Shown here piece by piece: positions 43,662 through 52,066 of a DNA stretch of 64,000 bases (its first letter is position 1; every line of letters begins with the position of its first letter). The position numbers were made by a program, and so were the translations under genes. Origin of the DNA: Streptomyces lanatus. GTDB lineage: Bacteria > Actinomycetota > Actinomycetes > Streptomycetales > Streptomycetaceae. The notes beneath the pieces are model-generated. The model searched no databases, was not told the DNA's origin, and was given only the letters and a program-made list of their open reading frames with translations. The stretch covers positions 436,742 to 500,741 of the forward strand of contig NZ_BNBM01000001.1 of the NCBI RefSeq assembly GCF_014655715.1. The letters run 5' to 3'.

Positions 43662-43694
43662 GGCGGTCACCCGCCTGAGCTGGGGGTGACCGCC
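43662..43694 (-). terminator. Terminator of the rhamnogalacturonan lyase gene
   Basis: Arms GGCGGTCACCC (43662-43672) and GGGTGACCGCC (43684-43694) form a perfect 11-bp stem with an 11-base loop, just past the lyase stop. It lies close to the MarR promoter on its other side. Confidence 0.75.
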
Positions 43695-43706
43695 CTTTTC
43701 AGCAGG

Positions 43707-45614
43707 TCACGGGGTGTACACCGTCGGCCGGGGGGCCGTAGCCATGCCATTTCCGAGGAAGAAGCCCGGGTGTGGTGGCTGGTTGTAGGCGGTGTTCTGC
43801 CAGGCGAGCCCGGTCCGGTACATCGTGTCGTGCAGCAGGGTCGTGATCTTCGTGTTCGTCTCGTACGGCGTGGAGTAGATCCGCAGCGCCGTATTGCCGC
43901 TGGTGCGCCAGATGACCTCCTCGCGCCAGTCGCCGAGGATGTCGCCGGACAGCACGGGCGTGGCCTTGGTGCCGTTGTTGGAGGAGACGCCGGAGCCGGT
44001 GAGGAGACGGGTGTCGCCGGACGTGCCGTACTTGTCGATGCGGGTGCCGTCGAGGAGTTCGCGTACGGTGTCGCCGTCCCACCAGGACAGGAAGTTGACG
44101 GAGGACGGCTCGCGGCCCTTGGTGGCGCCGGCCTCGTCGCGGATGGAGGTGTCGGAGGCGGACCACACCTCGGCGCCGTCGTTCCCGGCGTAGATGTCCC
44201 CCGCCACGCCCCGGCCGTTGTCGCAGCAGGCGGCGAGCTTCCAGTTCACCGAGCCGTTGGCCGGGTTGATGTACAGCTCGGCGGGCTGGCTCGTGGACTC
44301 CGAGACCTTGAAGTACTCCAGGCCCGCGTGCGCGGGGTCGAGATCGCCGAGGTGCTGGGCGTCGCCGTGGCCGGTCTTCGTGGTCCACAGGCCGTTGCCG
44401 TTGTCGTCGACGGCCATCGCGCCATACACGATCTCGTCCTTGCCGTCGCCGTCGACGTCCCCGACGGACAGACTGTGCGAGCCCTGCCCGTCGAACCCCT
44501 TCCCTGTGTTGGTGGAGGAGTTGGTGTCGAAGGTCCAGCGCCGGGTGAAGGCACCGTTCCGCCAGTCCCAGGCCGCGATGACGCTACGGGTGTAGTAGCC
44601 GCGCGCCATGATGAGCGAGGGCCGGGACCCGTCCAGGTAGGCGGTACCGGCGAGGAACCGGTCGACCCGGTTGCCGTACGAGTCGCCCCATGACGACACC
44701 GTCCCCCGGGCCGGGACGTAGTCCACCGTCCCCATCGCCTTGCCGGTCTGCCCGTTGAACATGGTCAGGTACTCGGGCCCGGAGAGGACGTAGCCGGAGG
44801 AATTGCGATGGTCGGCGGACGAACTGCCGATCACCGCACCCGTGCCGTCCTTCGTCCCGTCGGCAGTCTTCATGGCGATCTCGGCCTTGCCGTCGCCGTC
44901 GTAGTCGTACACCTGGAACTGCGTGTAGTGCGCGCCGGAGCGGATGTTGCGGCCCAGGTCGATGCGCCACATCCGGGTGCCGTCGAGTTTGATGCCGTCG
45001 ACGATCGTGTTGCCGGTGTAGCCGGACTGGGAGTTGTCCTTGGCGTTGGTGGGCTGCCATTTGAGGACGATGTCGAGGGCGCCGTCGCCGTCGAGGTCGC
45101 CGATCGAGGCGTCGTTGGCCTCGTAGGTGTAGGCCACTCCGTCGGGGGTCGTGCCGCCGGAAGGCGGGCTGATGGGGACGTCCTTGTATCCCGGGCGGAA
45201 CTGGATGGCGTGCACGGAGTCGGCCTGCTCGACGCCGCCCACGACGGCCCGGACGGTGTAGTCGGCCTGTTCGGGGGCGCCGGAGTGGAAGTAGTTGGTG
45301 GAGCCGGTGATCGGGGTGGAGTTGACCTTCGTACCGGCCCGGTAGACGTTGAAGGAGACGTCGTTCGGGTCGGTGCCGAGCCAGCGCCAGCTGACCAGGT
45401 TGCCGCTTGAGGTGTGGACGCTGACGACGCCCCGGTCGAGCGCCTCGACCTGGCGGGCGGTGGCGGCCATGGGGGTGCCCCCGGGCGAGCCGAGCGAAGC
45501 CGGTTCGAGCCTGGGGGAGGTTCCGGCGCCGTTGAGGGTGGTGAGTCCGGCGGCCATCAGGGCGGTTGTGGCGAGAGTAGCGGCGAGGGTTGCCCGGCGT
45601 CTGCGGTGCTGCAC
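43707..45614 (-). CDS. Secreted rhamnogalacturonan lyase, PL11
   Basis: 635 residues from a GTG with GAGGAGG upstream. After an export signal (about 1-30) an FN3-like domain (about 55-140, SWRWLGTDPNDVSFNVYRAG) precedes the eight-bladed PL11 propeller. Calcium-binding DxDGDG motifs recur (DLDGDGALD, DYDGDGKAE, DVDGDGKDE). PL11 enzymes cleave rhamnogalacturonan I by beta-elimination and make the unsaturated ends that GH105 enzymes process. It could supply the GH105 encoded at 24536-25720. The WYL regulator lies 40 bp upstream on the same strand. Confidence 0.93.
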   Translation of the reverse strand: MQHRRRRATLAATLATTALMAAGLTTLNGAGTSPRLEPASLGSPGGTPMAATARQVEALDRGVVSVHTSSGNLVSWRWLGTDPNDVSFNVYRAGTKVNSTPITGSTNYFHSGAPEQADYTVRAVVGGVEQADSVHAIQFRPGYKDVPISPPSGGTTPDGVAYTYEANDASIGDLDGDGALDIVLKWQPTNAKDNSQSGYTGNTIVDGIKLDGTRMWRIDLGRNIRSGAHYTQFQVYDYDGDGKAEIAMKTADGTKDGTGAVIGSSSADHRNSSGYVLSGPEYLTMFNGQTGKAMGTVDYVPARGTVSSWGDSYGNRVDRFLAGTAYLDGSRPSLIMARGYYTRSVIAAWDWRNGAFTRRWTFDTNSSTNTGKGFDGQGSHSLSVGDVDGDGKDEIVYGAMAVDDNGNGLWTTKTGHGDAQHLGDLDPAHAGLEYFKVSESTSQPAELYINPANGSVNWKLAACCDNGRGVAGDIYAGNDGAEVWSASDTSIRDEAGATKGREPSSVNFLSWWDGDTVRELLDGTRIDKYGTSGDTRLLTGSGVSSNNGTKATPVLSGDILGDWREEVIWRTSGNTALRIYSTPYETNTKITTLLHDTMYRTGLAWQNTAYNQPPHPGFFLGNGMATAPRPTVYTP

Positions 45615-45654
45615 GTGACGTACCTCCTCGGGAGGACGGACGGGTTCCGTTCCC

Positions 45655-46605
45655 TCAGTCGCCGCTGTGCGTGCGCGAGTTGCCGTATCTTTCGGCCAGT
45701 TCGGCGACCGTCCGGGCGATCCGCTCCCGTAGTTCGAGCGGTTCGAGCACCTCGATGCCGGTGCCGAGCCGCAGGAAGTCGGCGTGGGCGTGGTCGACGG
45801 ACTCGATGGGGACGGTGGCCCGGGTCCAACCGTCGTCCTCCGTACGGTGGTCGGCGGTGCGGTCGAGGGTCACGCCGGGCGCCAGCCGGACCAGCGCGCG
45901 GCCGGTGCGGAGCCGATCGTGGAAGTCCCGTTGGTAGGCGGCCCAGTATCCGGCGAGGTCGAAGTCGTCGGGGCGGGCGAACTCCTCACCGGTGTCGGCG
46001 AGTTGGAGGATCTGGTCGACGCGGAAGGTGCGAGGGCCCGGGCCCGCGACGACGTACCAGCGGCCCGCCTTGAGGACGAGACCGTACGGCTCCAGGCGGC
46101 GCTCCACGTCGGTGGGTTCGCGCCAGCGGCGGTACAGGACGTGCAGGGTCCGGCTGTTCCAGACGGCGTCGGCGACCGCCGGGAGGTGGGGCGTGTCATC
46201 GGCGTCGGCGTACCAGCCGGGCGCGTCGAGGTGGAAGCGGCCGCTGATCCGGTCGGCGTGTCCGCGCAGTTCCGGTGGCAGGGCGGCGCGGACCTTGAGC
46301 TGGGCGGCGGCCAGGACGGAGCCGAGGCCGAGCTGGGCGGCGGGGCCCGGGGCGCCGGCGAGGAAGAGGGCCTCGGCCTCGTCGGCGGTGAGTCCGGTGA
46401 GGCGGGTGCGGTAGCCGTCGAGGAGGCGGTAGCCACCGGCGTGGCCCGCGTCGCCGTACACCGGGATCCCGGCGGCGCCGAGGGCCTCGACGTCCCGGTA
46501 GATCGTCCGCACCGACACCTCCAGCTCCTCGGCGAGCTGGGCGGCGGTCATCCGGCCACGGGTCTGGAGCAGCAGGAGGACGGAGACGAGTCGGCTGGAC
46601 TTCAC
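45655..46605 (-). CDS. YafY-type HTH-WYL transcriptional regulator
   Basis: 316 residues from the GTG at 46605, which gives the usual KSSRLVSVLLLLQTRGRMTAAQ; the GTG at 46611 would add two residues. The DeoR-like HTH (MTAAQLAEELEVSVRTIYRDVEAL) is followed by a WYL ligand domain (VLYRRWREPTDVERRLEPYGLVLKAGRWYVVA). A 27-bp dyad covers the start codon, which suggests direct autoregulation and a nearly leaderless transcript. Confidence 0.9.
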   Translation of the reverse strand: MKSSRLVSVLLLLQTRGRMTAAQLAEELEVSVRTIYRDVEALGAAGIPVYGDAGHAGGYRLLDGYRTRLTGLTADEAEALFLAGAPGPAAQLGLGSVLAAAQLKVRAALPPELRGHADRISGRFHLDAPGWYADADDTPHLPAVADAVWNSRTLHVLYRRWREPTDVERRLEPYGLVLKAGRWYVVAGPGPRTFRVDQILQLADTGEEFARPDDFDLAGYWAAYQRDFHDRLRTGRALVRLAPGVTLDRTADHRTEDDGWTRATVPIESVDHAHADFLRLGTGIEVLEPLELRERIARTVAELAERYGNSRTHSGD

Positions 46606-46626
46606 TGACACAGGATGTCAGTGAAG
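46600..46626. promoter_or_regulatory. Operator dyad over the WYL regulator start
   Basis: CTTCACTGACA (46600-46610), 5-bp spacer, TGTCAGTGAAG (46616-46626): 11-bp arms, perfectly inverted. Both possible GTG starts of the regulator fall inside it, and the divergent gene starts 19 bp away at 46645. This strongly suggests joint control of both directions. Confidence 0.75.
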
Positions 46627-46644
46627 CGGCCCTAACGTCGCGTC

Positions 46645-47124
46645 ATGCCCTTCAAGGAGAAACTGCTGACCGTGCCACCGCCGATCGAGGTGGCCGGACG
46701 GCACATCAAGCGCTACCACGTCACCGCCGACCCGGCGGGCATCGCGCCCGAGGTCGAGAAGGCGGCGTACGAGATCCTGCCGGAGCTGCTGCCCGAACCG
46801 GACGGCACTCCCCCGGCGACCTTCGTCGTCCTGCACCGGGGCGGGGACGACGGCGCCTATCTGAACGTCTACAGCTGGGTCTGGGACAACGTCCTGCACT
46901 TCAAGGGCGCCTCGGCGGGCCAGCCGGCCCTCGGCTGCCCGGACCGGGACCCCACCCACTTCATCAAGCCTGACCTGCCGTGGATCGGCTGCGTCTGGGA
47001 ACTCCCCCCGATCCAGCACGAGCGGGACGCCTGGATACGCCACATACTCGCGCCCGAAGTCCCGGACCTGACGGGCTACCTGGCCGACTCCCTGCCCGAG
47101 GGAACCACTGGAGACCGCACATGA
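46645..47124 (+). CDS. Conserved hypothetical protein, first gene of a two-gene unit
   Basis: 159 residues with no signal peptide and no recognised domain. Visible features are an acidic, aromatic-rich body (VYSWVWDNVLHFKG) and CxW/CP motifs (ALGCPDRDPTHFIKPDLPWIGCVWELPP). It starts opposite the WYL regulator and is probably controlled by the dyad between them. Its stop overlaps the next start as ATGA. Function unknown. Confidence 0.8.
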   Translation: MPFKEKLLTVPPPIEVAGRHIKRYHVTADPAGIAPEVEKAAYEILPELLPEPDGTPPATFVVLHRGGDDGAYLNVYSWVWDNVLHFKGASAGQPALGCPDRDPTHFIKPDLPWIGCVWELPPIQHERDAWIRHILAPEVPDLTGYLADSLPEGTTGDRT

Positions 47125-47597
47125 GCAGCCCGAACGACTTCGACTTCTTCCACGGCGAGTGGGTGGTCCGCCACCACCGCCGCACCGACTTCCTCGACCC
47201 GGAGAGCGACTGGGAGGAGTTCCCCGGGACCAGCCGCTGCTGGTCGCTGTTCGACGGGGCCGCGAACCTCGACGAGGTCGACATGCCGCATCTGTCGGCG
47301 AAGGGGGCGACCCTGCGGCTCTTCGACCGGGAGAGCGGGCAGTGGTCGCTGTACTGGGCGTCCAGTGTCACCGGCACGCTGTTCCCGCCGGTCGTCGGCG
47401 GCTTCGAGGGCGGTCGCGGGGAGTTCCACGGCTTCGACAGCTACAGCGGCAAGGACGTGTGGGTGCGGTTCGAGTGGTCGGGGCTGTCGGTGGGGTCGGC
47501 CCGCTGGGAGCAGGCGTTCTCCATCGACGACGGGGAGACCTGGCTGACCAACTGGATCATGGAGTTCACCCGGGCTTTCGGAACGCCCGAAGGCTGA
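47121..47597 (+). CDS. Conserved hypothetical protein (DUF1579-like beta barrel possible)
   Basis: 158 residues starting SSPNDFDFFHGEWVVRHH. The pattern of aromatic beta strands (GEWVVRHHRRTDFL, WSLYWASSVTGTLFPP, VWVRFEWSGL, ARWEQAFSIDDGETWLTNW) resembles small lipocalin-like DUF1579 proteins. Function unknown; it is translationally coupled to the gene before it. The last 32 bp overlap the convergent methyltransferase gene. Confidence 0.78.
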   Translation: MSSPNDFDFFHGEWVVRHHRRTDFLDPESDWEEFPGTSRCWSLFDGAANLDEVDMPHLSAKGATLRLFDRESGQWSLYWASSVTGTLFPPVVGGFEGGRGEFHGFDSYSGKDVWVRFEWSGLSVGSARWEQAFSIDDGETWLTNWIMEFTRAFGTPEG

Positions 47598-48309
47598 ACA
47601 CCGGGTCGGGCCGGGCGCGGTCCTGGTCGGGGAGTCGCGCGAGGCGGTCGGCGAACCCGTCGGCGAGCGCCCCGCCCGGCGGCACACTGACGAACCAGCC
47701 CCGGCGCAGGTCGGCGACCGTGCGGCGGGGGCTGCGGCCCTGCCCGTGCCCGGTGAAGCGGGCCTGTCCTGCGGGGACCAGGCCGTGGGCGAGGGCGCAG
47801 GACTCGACGAGGGCCGCCGTGTCCCGGGCCGGGCGGCGCGGCCGGGCGGCCATGACCGCGTCGATGTCACTGCCCACATTGTGGGCGGCGGCCTTGTCGA
47901 CGGTGGTGACATAGACCCCGCCGGGCCGGAGCATCCGGGCGCACTCGCCGATGATGGTCCGTACGTCCTCGGCGGTCGGGGCGAGGTGCAGCAGCCACAC
48001 GCTGCTGACCGCGTCGAACCGGCCGTCCCGGAAGGGCAGGCGACGGCTGTCGGCGAGCACCACCGCGCCGGGCACGCGGGCGGCTGCCTGCCTGGCCATC
48101 GCGGGTGTGAGGTCGACGCCCGTCACGGACAGGCGGGCGGCGAGCCGGCGCGTCACGATGCCGGTGCCGCAGGCGACATCCAGCAGGTGCAGGGTTCCTT
48201 CCGGGAGGAGGCCGAGCACCGCCTCCGCGGCGGCGGCCGCCCGGGGCTCGCCGCCGCGTGAGGCGTCGTAGCGCTCGGCTTCCTTGTCGTAGTCCAGCAC
48301 CGGCGTCAC
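47566..48309 (-). CDS. Class I SAM-dependent methyltransferase
   Basis: 247 residues. SAM-binding motif LLDVACGTGIVTRRLA, acidic motif II VTGVDLTPAMARQA and a later FDAVSSVWLLHLAPTAED are typical of UbiE-like small-molecule methyltransferases. The substrate is unknown. Its start overlaps the PhhB-like stop by 4 bp (ATGA), so the two are one operon. Confidence 0.88.
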   Translation of the reverse strand: MTPVLDYDKEAERYDASRGGEPRAAAAAEAVLGLLPEGTLHLLDVACGTGIVTRRLAARLSVTGVDLTPAMARQAAARVPGAVVLADSRRLPFRDGRFDAVSSVWLLHLAPTAEDVRTIIGECARMLRPGGVYVTTVDKAAAHNVGSDIDAVMAARPRRPARDTAALVESCALAHGLVPAGQARFTGHGQGRSPRRTVADLRRGWFVSVPPGGALADGFADRLARLPDQDRARPDPVFSLRAFRKPG

Positions 48310-48608
48310 TGGGCTCCGTGGCCGGGGGCGAGTTCCTCGATCCTGCGGGCCAGGGCGAAGTCCCGCTTGGTCACGGCGGACACGGTGTGCGTGTTCACGG
48401 TGAGGGACACCGTGTTGTAGCCCAGGGTGAGGTCGGAGTGGTGGTCGAGCTCCTCCTGGACCTGGGCGATGTGCACGACCATGGCCGTGGCCGCGAAGTG
48501 CGAGGGGAGCCGGTAGGAGCGGGCGATGCGGTCGCCTTCCTGTGACCAGCCCGGCAGCTCCGAGAGCCGGTCCTCGATCTCCTTCTGCGACAGCGGTTCG
48601 AGGGGCAT
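48306..48608 (-). CDS. 4a-hydroxytetrahydrobiopterin dehydratase (PCD/PhhB)
   Basis: 100 residues from the ATG at 48608, with AGGAAGGAG upstream. The active-site stretch EELDHHSDLTLGYNTV and the final TKRDFALARRIEEL fit the pterin-4a-carbinolamine dehydratase family, which recycles the pterin cofactor of aromatic amino acid hydroxylases. No such hydroxylase is in the window. Confidence 0.9.
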   Translation of the reverse strand: MPLEPLSQKEIEDRLSELPGWSQEGDRIARSYRLPSHFAATAMVVHIAQVQEELDHHSDLTLGYNTVSLTVNTHTVSAVTKRDFALARRIEELAPGHGAQ

Positions 48609-48787
48609 GGCCTCGCTCCTTCCTGAACGGGAGGGTTCCTCTTCAGCCTGCCACAGTCCGGGCACGACGCCCTGGTCAGACGCATGCCCCCGGGGTCGGC
48701 GGCGCACACTTCCGGCGACCGGACGCCAAGGGGGGCCGACATACATCAGGCCTTCGTCCCACGCCGTCCTCGACTACCGTCGTCCTC

Positions 48788-49618
48788 ATGACCCCCGTCC
48801 CGTCCCGCGCCACCCGGACCGCCGCCACCCCCGCCGACCAGGGCGTCGGCCCCCTGCTGCGGGCCTGGCGCGAGCAACGCCGGGTCAGCCAGCTGGAGTT
48901 GGCGCTGCGGGCGGACTCCTCGGCGCGGCACATCAGCTTCATCGAGACGGGCCGCTCCCGGCCGAGCGAGGAGATGGTGCTGCGGCTGGCCGAGCACCTG
49001 GAGGTACCGGTGCGTGAGCGCAACGCGCTGCTGCTGGCCGCCGGCTACGCCCCGCGCTTCCCGGAGACCCCGCTGGACGACCCGGCGCTGGACGCGCTGC
49101 GCGCGGGCATGGAACAGCTGATCCAGGGCTACGAGCCCTACCCGGCGCTCGTGGTCGACGCGATGTACAACGTGCACGCCGCCAACCGGGGCATCCTCAT
49201 GCTCCTCGACGACCTCCCCGAGCATCTCCTCCGGCCCCCGCTCAACGCGATGCGGCTGACCCTGCACCCGGAGGGTCTCGCACCGCGCATCCGCAATCTG
49301 CGCGAGTGGCGCGGCCATCTCCTCGCCCAGATGGAACGGCAGATCGCCCTGCACCGCTCCGAGCCGCTGCGCGAGCTGTACGAAGAGGTGGCGGCGTACC
49401 CGGTGCCGGATGACGCGCCCGGCGCCGAACCGGCCGAGCCCGTCCCGTACTTCGCGCTGCCGCTGCGGATCGAGCACGAGGGCCGGGTGCTGTCGTTCAT
49501 CTCCTCCATCGCCACGTTCAACACGCCCATGGACGTGACCGTCGCCGAGCTGGCCATCGAGACGCTGCTCCCGGCCGACCCGGCGACGGTCAAGTACCTT
49601 CAGTCGCTGCTACCCTGA
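48788..49618 (+). CDS. XRE-family regulator with MmyB-like ligand domain
   Basis: 276 residues from the ATG at 48788. HTH_3 motif at the N-terminus (LLRAWREQRRVSQLELALRA, ARHISFIETGRSRPSEEMV) and an MmyB-like C-terminal domain (YEPYPALVVDAMYNVHAANRG, LLRPPLNAMRLTLHPEGL). Such regulators often control an adjacent oxidoreductase. Here the next gene is a convergent membrane protein, so the target is unclear. Confidence 0.9.
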   Translation: MTPVPSRATRTAATPADQGVGPLLRAWREQRRVSQLELALRADSSARHISFIETGRSRPSEEMVLRLAEHLEVPVRERNALLLAAGYAPRFPETPLDDPALDALRAGMEQLIQGYEPYPALVVDAMYNVHAANRGILMLLDDLPEHLLRPPLNAMRLTLHPEGLAPRIRNLREWRGHLLAQMERQIALHRSEPLRELYEEVAAYPVPDDAPGAEPAEPVPYFALPLRIEHEGRVLSFISSIATFNTPMDVTVAELAIETLLPADPATVKYLQSLLP

Positions 49619-50025
49619 CGGATCCTCAGGGCCGCGTACTGCAGCCCGGCGAACCCGGCGACGGTGAGCGCCTGGAGCACCGTCCACACCGCGCCCGTCG
49701 TGGTCGGCGACAGCCACAGCGTGAGCGCGACGAGGCTCAGCACGGTCCAGGCGAGGTTGGCCTCGATCGCGGCCCGTACCGGGAGGTCGGCGGGGCGGGC
49801 GCGGGAGGCGAGGAACGCGACGGCACCGGCGTACGCGGCGAGGAACGCGCCCAGGATCAGCAGCAGTTCCCGGTCGACGCCGAGCAGCCGTCCCAGCGGG
49901 CCGGACGCGACGAGATAGGCCAGCCCGTTCGCCCCGGTCACCACCGCGTCCAGGGCCAGGAAGCGGCGCAGCACGGTCTGCGGGTCGGAGGTCCGGGCGA
50001 GGGCGGCGAGCGAGGTGGCGGACAT
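49600..50025 (-). CDS. Small four-helix integral membrane protein
   Basis: 141 residues with about four hydrophobic segments (VVTGANGLAYLVASG, LLLILGAFLAAYAGAVAFLA, TVLSLVALTLWL, VLQALTVAGFAGLQYAAL). No catalytic motif is seen. Function unknown. Its 3' end overlaps the convergent XRE gene by 19 bp. Confidence 0.8.
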   Translation of the reverse strand: MSATSLAALARTSDPQTVLRRFLALDAVVTGANGLAYLVASGPLGRLLGVDRELLLILGAFLAAYAGAVAFLASRARPADLPVRAAIEANLAWTVLSLVALTLWLSPTTTGAVWTVLQALTVAGFAGLQYAALRIRQGSSD

Positions 50026-50252
50026 GGTGAATCACCCTCCGTCGAGGTCGGGTTGCGGTGGTGGGGCCGGGTCCCGGGACGGAGTGCGCCGGCCCGGGAT
50101 CCGGTGCCTCAACGGTCTCGCGGACGGGCGGGCAGGTCGATTACCTGGCGGGTAATGACCGCGTCACCCGCACACGACCCCGTCCGCCCCCACCGGAAAC
50201 CGGAACATGGCACACTGCACCCCGTACTTTCGGCGCGTAGGGGAGGCGTGGC

Positions 50253-51116
50253 GTGAGTGAGCGGCGGCCGGCCCCGACGGTGGGCCAGGTGGTGCTCGGT
50301 AAACGCTTGCAGGAGTTGCGGGAGGCGTCAGGGCTGGGCCGTGACGAGGCCGCGAGGGTGCTGCGCGTCACCGCGGCGACCGTACGGCGGATGGAGACGG
50401 CCGAGGTCGCCCTGAAGGTCCCGTACGTACAGGTGCTCCTCGAGACGTACGGCGTACCGGAGGACGAGGCCGCCGCGTTCGTGTCGCTGACCGAGGAGGC
50501 GAACCAGCCGGGCTGGTGGCAGCGGTTCCACGATGTGCTGCCGGACTGGTTCAGCCTGTATGTGAGCCTGGAGGGCGCCGCCCGCATCATCCGGTCCTAT
50601 GAGCCGCACTTCGTGCCCGGACTGCTCCAGACCGAGGAGTACGCCCGTGGCGTCCTGGAGGCGGGGACGATAGGGCAGGCGGGGCCGGAGACGATAGAGC
50701 GCCATGTGTCGCTGCGCATGGAGCGCCAGCGGCTGCTGGAGCGCGCGGAGCCGCCGCACCTGTGGGTGATCATGGACGAGACGGTGCTGCGGCGGCCGGT
50801 GAGCGGCGGTGGCGCGGTGATGCGGGGCCAGGTCGACAAGCTGCTGGAGTTCGCCGAGCGGGACCGGATCACGCTGCAGATCGCCGAGTTCGCCTCCGGC
50901 CCGCACCCGGGGACGTACGCGCCCTTCACGCTGTTCCGGTTCGCCGAGCCTGAGCTGCCCGACATGGTCTACACGGAGTATCTGAGCGGCGCCTTGTATC
51001 TGGACTCCCGCAGGGAGGTCGCGGCGCATCTGGAGGTCCTGGACCACATGTCGACGGCCGCCGCGTCGGCCGAGCGCACGAAGAAGATCCTGCGGGAGTA
51101 CCGCGAGGACTGCTGA
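50253..51116 (+). CDS. XRE-family regulator with DUF5753 domain
   Basis: 287 residues from a GTG with GGGGAGG upstream. The N-terminal HTH (LGKRLQELREASGLGRDEAARVLRVTAATVRRMETAE) is followed by DUF5753 (YEPHFVPGLLQTEEYARGVL, GTYAPFTLFRFAEPELPDMVYTE). In Streptomyces these usually pair with a small DUF397 gene; none is seen here. Instead an interrupted methyltransferase gene follows after 32 bp. The 227 bp upstream of it hold no gene. Confidence 0.92.
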   Translation: MSERRPAPTVGQVVLGKRLQELREASGLGRDEAARVLRVTAATVRRMETAEVALKVPYVQVLLETYGVPEDEAAAFVSLTEEANQPGWWQRFHDVLPDWFSLYVSLEGAARIIRSYEPHFVPGLLQTEEYARGVLEAGTIGQAGPETIERHVSLRMERQRLLERAEPPHLWVIMDETVLRRPVSGGGAVMRGQVDKLLEFAERDRITLQIAEFASGPHPGTYAPFTLFRFAEPELPDMVYTEYLSGALYLDSRREVAAHLEVLDHMSTAAASAERTKKILREYREDC

Positions 51117-51148
51117 CCCCCTGCTGACCGCCGAGGAGACGACCCCAC

Positions 51149-51958
51149 ATGTCCGGATCCGAGTCCGCGCCCACCCGTATCGACACCAGCCGGCCGCATC
51201 CGGCGCGCGTCTACGACTGGTGGCTGGGCGGCAAGGACAACTACCCGGTGGACGAGGAACTGGCCCGCAGGATCCTCGCCGCGGACAGCACGGTCCTGCG
51301 CGGGGCGCGGGCCAACCGCCGGTTCATGCACCGGGCCGTGCGCACCGTCGCCGAGGCCGGGATCCGCCAGTTCCTGGACATCGGCACGGGCATCCCCACC
51401 GAGCCCAATCTGCACCAGGTCGCGTAGGGCGTCGCCCCGGATTGCAAGGTCGTCTACGCGGACAACGACCCGATCGTGCTGCGGCACGCGGAGGCGCTGC
51501 TGCACGGGTCGGCTCAGGGCCGCACGAGCTATGTGCACGCCGACGTCCGTGACATCGACGCCCTGCTGGGCCGGGCGAGGGAGTCCCTCGACTTCGCCGA
51601 GCCGATCGCGCTGTCCCTCGTCGCCCTGACGCACTACCTGAGCGACGACGGCGACGACGTGTACGGCCTGCTCCAGCGATACGTCGCCGCGCTCGCCCCG
51701 GGCAGCCATCTGATCCTCTCCCAGGTCACCCCCGATCTGAACCCCGCAGCGATCGACAAGGCCGCCGAACACTTCCGGCGCGGCGGCACCCCGTTCCACC
51801 CCCGCTCCCTGCCCGAGTTCTCCCGCTTCTTCGACGGCCTGGAGCTGCTCGGCCCCGGCATCATCCCCGTCTACGGCTGGCGCCCCGGGCCGGAGGACGT
51901 GGCGGCCCAGGCGGAGGGCATCGTGCCCGTGTACGCGGGGGTCGCCCGCAAGCCCTGA
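51149..51958 (+). pseudogene. SAM-dependent methyltransferase (DUF574/Methyltransf_19 type) broken by an in-frame TAG
   Basis: The same frame is open before and after a TAG at 51425-51427. The first part (SRPHPARVYDWWLGGKDNYP, FLDIGTGIPTEPNLHQVA) and the second (APDCKVVYADNDPIVLRHA, LSLVALTHYLSDD) together make a complete family member of about 269 codons. In related proteins the position commonly holds Gln; CAG to TAG is one transition. Unless the amber is suppressed or is a sequencing error, the gene is inactive. These methyltransferases often sit next to DUF5753 regulators, as here. Confidence 0.88.
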
Positions 51959-52004
51959 CCCGTACGGGTGCCGGGACGGGGTTCTCCGACCCGTACGGGT
52001 GCCG
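51957..52004. promoter_or_regulatory. Duplicated 17-bp element in the narGHJI promoter
   Basis: GACCCGTACGGGTGCCG occurs at 51957-51973 and at 51988-52004, spaced exactly 31 bp (three helical turns). Each contains the palindrome CCCGTACGGG. Together they sit 63-110 bp before the narG GTG and probably bind the regulator of nitrate respiration. Confidence 0.7.
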
Positions 52005-52066
52005 TGAACAGGTGCGCTTCCCCGCCCCGCCCTAGGTTCGGGACCAGGGCAACCAAGGGAGCGCCT

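Noticed and set aside
50026..50252. Possible small gene (DUF397-like) between the membrane protein and the DUF5753 regulator
   Set aside because: The open frames here have no similarity to DUF397 and look like noise; the stretch fits a divergent promoter region.
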